Part shown: piece after piece, positions 58,408 through 64,000 of the stretch | Layout: every line of letters starts with the position of its first letter | How positions within the stretch are numbered: the first letter of the stretch is position 1 | Assembly (NCBI GenBank): GCA_047967505.1 | Contig: CM106540.1 | DNA length: 64,000 nucleotides | DNA from: Dipteris shenzhenensis | Taxonomy: Eukaryota > Polypodiophyta > Polypodiopsida > Gleicheniales | Reading direction: 5' to 3' (one strand) | Made by a program: the position numbers and the translations under genes | Notes under the pieces: generated by a model | The model's input: the letters and a program-made list of their open reading frames with translations, nothing else | Databases searched by the model: none | What the model was told of the DNA's origin: nothing

Positions 58408-58909
58408 CTGGCACACCCGGTGGAACAATCATTTTTGTGCCACGAAATTATTGAGATTCAAACCCACTTATTTATTGACTGTAGTAGATCCAGTACAATC
58501 ACCTATTGAAACTGAACTAGTTGGAATCAGTTCATGACCTTCATGTGAACTCCTATGAACTCTTCTTCAAACTAGTCTTCAACTTGTTCTTCAAACTGCT
58601 CCTGTACATTCTGCACAAGTTTCTTTGGAATAGTACTTTTTGCAGCATCATATTTCTTTTGAACTATATTGAACATCTCCTCAGAATGCCGAGTCAACAA
58701 AAATGCACCCTTGTTTGCTCCAGTTAAATCATGGACAACCTTAAAGTCTTGAAGCATTTCTTCTGGTTCCACTGAATACTCTTGAAAGTCTTCTTTCAGC
58801 TCCACTCGACTGCTTCAGTTCTTGGTGCCACATCTTCAGGTACCTGCACAAATAACAGTTTAGAAAAAATCTCGACCGACTTAGGATCTTGAATTGTTGC
58901 TGAACTTTT

Positions 58910-59510
58910 ACACAACAAAAGCACACTTCTCCAGATTTAAGCTAAGTCGTGCAATTTTGCATTGTTCAAGGCATAACCTCACATGTTGCAAATGCTCATT
59001 CTTTTTTTCGAACACAAAAAAATCATCAATAAAATCTTTGATAAAAGTAGCCAAGTAAGGAAAAAAAACTTCATGGATCCATTTCTAAAATGTGGGAAGT
59101 GCATTCTTAAGACCAAAAGTCATAACATTACTAGCAAAAACTCCCTACTCCGTGATGAAAATTGTCTTATATCTATCCTCTAGAGCCATCCTTATCTGAT
59201 TGTAGCCATTGAAACCATCAAGGAAATTGTACATCTCATGACCAGCCACAGCATCAAGCATTGTGTCACAAAAAGGCAATGGAAAAGGGTTTGTTTTTGT
59301 TGCTGCATTTAATTTACTGTAATCAACACACACTCTAAGCTTACCATTCTTCTTAGGTACTATGACTATAGGTGAAAGCCAAGTCACCTTTTCCATTGGG
59401 TAAATGAACCCCACCTTGAGTAGCTTATCAATTTCCTCCTTCACCCTCTGAGCATAGTTTGGATTCATTCTATATCTTTGTTGAACCACTAGGACAGCAT
59501 CTTTCTTCAA
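58910..59510 (-). pseudogene. Gypsy reverse transcriptase core, copy 2
   Basis: Mirror of 12204-12806: WLSPIVIVPKKNGKLRVCVD, LDGFNGYNQI and FIDDFF, with the shared TAG near 59145-59147 in place of Trp. Confidence 0.9.
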
Positions 59511-59628
59511 ATTAATTCTATGTTAGCAAATAGATGGATCAACCCCTTTCATATCCATGTACAATGCCAAGCAAACACATCCTTGAATTCCAATAACAAT
59601 TTATGTAAAGCTTCAGAAAAATTTGCAT

Positions 59629-60159
59629 CTAACAAAGCACTAACATGCACCAGCGAGGCACCAGCTTTGGATCTTGTTCTTTTCCAAGGTTCATCTCAAT
59701 TAAATCATCCTCCTGCACTCTTGCACACTTCCTCAAATGATCCTCAAATGTTGTTTTAGCTTCAATGATTGCTTGAATATTTGTTTTAATGTATACTTCC
59801 TCCTCCTCATCATCAACATACCACTGGTCTGCGTAAACTCCATCTGACTTCTTTTCTTTACTTGCTTCTTGGGCTTCCTTCAAACTAGAACAGTCCAAAA
59901 TTGGAACTACAAACACCTCCATTGCTAGAAAATTGTGTACTACAAGACTGTTGTATTGATTAAGAATACTCAGCACATCCACTTCAAAAATTGGCACAAG
60001 AGATGGATTTCTTTTGAGAAACCATTCCTCCTCATCATCTTCTACTTTGGCCACCATGTTAATACCTTCACCCGCCACCAAGGGCTGAACCCTTTTCAGT
60101 GCACTCCTTGTTGGAACCATTGCCATTTTAAATTTATTCTTTCCCTTTTTGATGGTCAC
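59629..60159 (-). pseudogene. Protease-RT connector, copy 2
   Basis: 176-codon frame equivalent to 11560-12024; slightly longer because the stop after the Glu-rich stretch in copy 1 is a sense codon here. Confidence 0.5.
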
Positions 60160-60289
60160 CCTATCAGCCCCCCAATCCTGTTTGATCTTGGCTACCTGAA
60201 ACCATGGCTGCCAAGTGACATAGAATAAGATTGCTCATCTCCCTCTAATCTAAGGACAACAAAGCTGACCATAAACATCAATCTGCATA

Positions 60290-60512
60290 CTCCAATCTAC
60301 TCATTCCTTAGAATTCCCAAAGGTTGGACCCTCCTTTGATCTACCATCTTCAACTGAAAAGGGGTTGGTTCTAATTCATTGAGACAAAATTTCCTATAAA
60401 GGTCTTCGGACAAAATGTTTACACTCGACCTTCCATCTAACAAGACTTCTGGTATCATCTGTGCCTTATATTCCACCTAAATAAGTGGTACCATATAGTC
60501 CACATCCTCAAT
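60290..60512 (-). pseudogene. Retropepsin-like protease fragment, copy 2
   Basis: Mirror of 11222-11428. LLDGRSSVNIL-like box near 60420-60450 on the minus strand, with stops on either side. Confidence 0.65.
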
Positions 60513-61379
60513 CTATGCTGCATTAATAGCTGGATCAACTTCCAAAGACTTTCCCTCTTTCTTTTTTGCCTTATCCATCAGGCTCCCCATGTCAACTAAC
60601 AACTTAGTCAACAATTTTGTTTTGAATTCTGGTACCAGATTAAGAAGCTGGTCCAATGTGATATTGATCTTAGCCTTGTGCAAGCTGTGAAACAATTCTT
60701 CTTGTTCTCCTAAAATTGCATTTTTTGGTGCTGGGTCTCTTTGCAAACCCCTTTCTTTTTTGGATACTTACTTTCTGGCCTTCCTCTTGCATATCAGATT
60801 CCTTAGGTTGCACTATGCTCCCTCTGATGTCACCCTAATCTTCCTTTGGTTCCTCCTCAATCACTGCTGGTTTGCATGTTCAGGTTGGACTCTTTTCTCT
60901 GCCGGTTGCACTCGTTCATCAATCTTTACTTTGGTAGGTATAGGCTTTGTGGTGTCCATCAATGTCCCCCTAACCTTTTTATTTGCATTTACCTTATCCA
61001 AAGCTTTAAGAACCTCATGTCAAACTTTCTTTTGCTCGTCCCAATCAATTGGGTGCTTGTGTTTGTTTGCCATTAGCACTTTCTCTTCCTTCGAGATTGG
61101 TCCCTTAGACCATGTTACAGCCAGTGCTATCGGGTCACTCTGTCCCTCTGACATGTCACTCTCCTGTTTCCACCTTGAACAATCACAAAACAATCACAAT
61201 CACTTAAAACAGCCCAGTACTGACTCCATAACCTTCTTCTCTTGTGCTACTATTTACTTCACCTTCACAGGTCCTTCCTCTACCCCATTCTACTCAAGCT
61301 ATTTGGTCACAGCATTGGCTTGGGCTGGTGGTGGATGAGGCGGATTCTGCATTTGTGATCGGGTCTAGTACTAAACAAC

Positions 61380-62640
61380 TAGAATGCCTCTCTCATTGCA
61401 ATGTTTACACCAAAGCTCACATTCTAGACCTTGCCGGTGTCGAGCTTTTCCACAGTATGTGCAGTTCTATCCATCATTACTTGTATTGGCTTGTCGAGGA
61501 TTATTTCCCCAATTCTGATATGCTGGTCTCCTCATTTGGTTAGAATTCTCATTAATCCCTACTTGATTGGCTGCAGGTGGTTGTGTCGTTGCTCTAGCAA
61601 CTTGTATGTGAGGAGGCAACCACCCCCTATAATTCAGATTGTACCAGTAATTGGCACTATTATGGTTGAAACAAAACTCACATTGAGCTTTCTCAGATGA
61701 ACTGGCTTTCGATAGCCCCATACTTTTCAAATGCTTTTTTATCTTTTTCTCTAACTTCTCATCCTCTGAGGAAGCTTTTGCCTTTTTCTTTGACTAGGAA
61801 CTCCCCTTGGACTTTCCTTTCTTGGATTCCTTCTTTCTTTTTCTCTTGGACTTCATGTCCTCATCATCCGAAGCATCATAATTGTCCTCATCGGTCTCAA
61901 ATTCTGCATCATCATCCTCACTGTTCGTGTCAGAGTTTTCATCCAAATTTGTGTCCGAATCTAAATCCTTTGCATCCTTCTTTTTACCCTTCTTTGACTT
62001 GCTTTTGGTCATGCCAAATCTCCATTCCGCACGCTGTGTAGCTGCTATCATGTTGTCGAATTCATTGGCTCCTGCCAATGTATCCCTTCTCACAACATCA
62101 CTTCTCAATTACTTATTTAACCTCTTACAGAAATAATCCCCCAATTGCTCCTTAGTCGTGCTCTCTGAGCGGTGGCTAGCCTCTAGTTTAGATTTTAGTA
62201 CTTTTGGGCATAGTCTTCTACCAACAAATCCTTCTATTTCAATTGTCGGAGCTTCTTGAGTATTGCTTCTGGTGTTTTCTTCTGTCTGAACCTTGACATA
62301 AAAGCTTGTTTCAAGCATCGTAATCCAAAAAATGATTCATACCATATTGAATGAACCAACTCATGGCCTTGCCCACCAAGGTGGCTGCCAATTAATCCTT
62401 CTTGACCGCATCGCCAAGCTTACCTTCGAAACCACTTGCTACCCATCAGGTCTCAAATTGCCCAATGTGACCATCAGGGTCTTGTTTTCTCCTGCCACTG
62501 AATTTAGTAGAGCAAACTTTGGGGTTCTGCATGTTGATTGCTGGGTTGATTGGAACTGATGGTTTTGCTCTCCTTGGGGGGGTTGGCTTGGGAGTGGGTC
62601 AAACAATTGCCTTTGCGCTCCTACATACAACCCAAACATT
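61380..62640 (-). pseudogene. Gypsy gag, copy 2
   Basis: Mirror of 9080-10350: capsid piece 62439-62639, acidic and Lys-rich tract 61794-61990, CEFCFNHNSANYWYN and the knuckle region 61380-61700. Confidence 0.7.
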
Positions 62641-63629
62641 GCGTGGTACCCAAAAGCTACCCAAATGAAGGTTCTTGATGGAGACCACGTAAGATTTTTT
62701 GCATTAACTGCATCCTGGTATTCTAAACTTCCTCCGAAACTAGTGGAAGGATCTTCACCTCACAGTATGTTACTAGGAATCTAGTCTTCATCCTCTGAAC
62801 TCAGGATAGTTTCATCCACCTCTGGCTAGATTTCATATCGTTCTCCTACCTCTTCCAGCATTCCAACTGTCCCACCAAGACCTTCTTCATTTGTATCAAT
62901 AAGACCCCTTTCCCAGGCCCTTGTAAAGTACAGATGATTGATACGTCAAGGAGATGGCTCCGTTTCCTCTGTGTCTAACATCCGCTACCCCTATCTCCAT
63001 GAACATTCTATGAGATTACTCAACTCCTTCTCCTTCTGGTTTACAAATTGAATTGTATGTGCCAGCCTCAATGCTCCCCAACCTTTCCATCCATGACTTC
63101 TCTTTCAATGATTCCTTGCCTCTTCTATTGCAAATCTCAGATTAGTTCCCACACATTCTTGATTATCACTTGAAGTGCTTCACAATTCCCACCATTCACA
63201 GTTGCCGGAAGGAGGTTCCGAGGTTCCTTAGTGTCTGAAGAGTGTAGTAGAGAATCTAAATTTCTCCATATAGGTATTGAACATTCTCGTTCCTCAAACT
63301 GCACGATGTTGTGCACGTTCTACTATCACATGTGCTCCATTTCTGTAACATTTGCACAAAGAATCCATATGCTCTCTGTTTTCATGTTCACAATCCAAGT
63401 GTCTAATTGCTTTGCAGGGTCGGATTTTTTATAGGCGTGGATTGTTTTTGACTTAATCAATTTGATCAAGAACTGTTTCAAGACTTGATGCATTCGTTCT
63501 AATTGTCCATTCCCTGGTGGCTAGAACGTCTGCAGATTATGCGGCTTCGACATGGTGACTGCCTTCATTGTCTTTCAGCTCCTTTGCTGCATCCGGTCAA
63601 AATGCCCAACTTATTTGTAGGATCACCAG

Positions 63630-64000
63630 TGTAACAGGTAGAGATTAAATCTCAAAATCTACCTATTAGTAGAAATATAGCATCATCAAGGATACAGTCA
63701 AAACTTCCAAAAGAGAATACATCAACTCAAAATTCATTACAACATAGATATCCGACAAACCACTGCGTATTCCTTGTATTATGAATGTTTCTGTCACTAC
63801 AGCATATAGAAAATAAGCATAGAATTGGACAAAACACAATTCAATAAGAAGTAGCATATTCGCATTCGGAATACATCACTACACACATATGAGCCGAACA
63901 TGTAACTTCCTACATATGGCAGTTTCTTACTAACTTGCATATGCGCCTCATTAATGGTTGCACACTACCTCCTATTAAGGTTTTTGATATATCCTATATT
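63630..64000 (-). repeat. 5' LTR of gypsy copy 2, truncated by the window
   Basis: Starts at the TGTAA end (63630) and runs to the window edge, about 55 bp short of the LTR's outer end. It contains the 88-bp segment missing at 7772-8113. Confidence 0.85.

Larger units (their letters stand above)
37921..64000 (-). repeat. Right arm of the ~25 kb inverted duplication
   Basis: Partner of 7772-33140. It keeps the ancestral order (single block A) and the 7,242 bp missing on the left (38675-45916). It runs beyond the window end inside the gypsy 5' LTR, so its full length is unknown. Confidence 0.93.
57980..64000 (-). mobile_element. Ty3/gypsy retrotransposon copy 2, right arm, cut by window end
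   Basis: Mirror of copy 1, with the same gag-protease-RT-unknown segment order and no RNase H or integrase. It ends in the window inside its 5' LTR (63630-64000), which retains the segment deleted from the left copy. Confidence 0.9.

Noticed and set aside
7772-64000. Inverted duplication as a pure assembly artefact
   Set aside because: Arms differ by substitutions, a private LTR deletion, a direct duplication and a 7.2 kb deletion. Not fully excluded without reads, but unlikely.

Overview
The window reads as nuclear DNA of a land plant with a large, repeat-rich genome. The signs are AT-rich GT-AG introns, degenerate TTTAGGG (plant telomere motif) arrays, Ty3/gypsy and Ty1/copia LTR retrotransposons, a CACTA (En/Spm) DNA transposon and a dirigent-type secreted protein gene. 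The RT and transposase style would suit a gymnosperm or fern, but the sequence alone does not settle the lineage. No rRNA, tRNA, organelle or bacterial genes were seen.

Layout. (1) 1-3283 (+): a nine-exon gene, cut by the left edge. Its C-terminal half looks like a circularly permuted (beta-class) N4/N6 DNA methyltransferase. (2) 3284-7771: retroelement debris (an RNase H plus zinc-knuckle fragment, a copia integrase fragment) and otherwise featureless DNA. (3) 7772-33140 and 37921-64000: two arms of a very large inverted duplication, about 25 kb each. Each arm reads inwards as: a gypsy element, an unrecognised 3-4 kb stretch, CT-rich and CCCACT-rich simple sequence, a telomere-like array, a reversed copia gag-protease module, a copia LTR fragment, a second LTR with primer-binding site, a gypsy 5' fragment and a piece of CACTA transposase. 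(4) 33163-37920: the unique centre, holding a hairpin-rich array, a copia 3' end with LTR, a pair of 200-bp direct repeats and one intact single-exon dirigent gene (36553-37113, minus).

The arms are no longer identical. The left arm carries a 5.5 kb direct duplication (18071-23498 and 24607-30092), separated by a copia LTR piece in flipped orientation and an array of short palindromes. It has also lost 7,242 bp that the right arm keeps (38675-45916: the rest of the CACTA gene and most of a third gypsy copy). Several junctions show microhomology, a 24-bp templated insertion, or sit next to the hairpin arrays. This fits replication-based template switching between inverted arms better than ordinary crossing-over.

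The gypsy family in all three copies stops just after the core of reverse transcriptase, lacks recognisable RNase H and integrase, and shares the same in-frame TAG codons. It therefore looks like a non-autonomous family moved in trans. Only the methyltransferase-like gene and the dirigent gene look like host genes.
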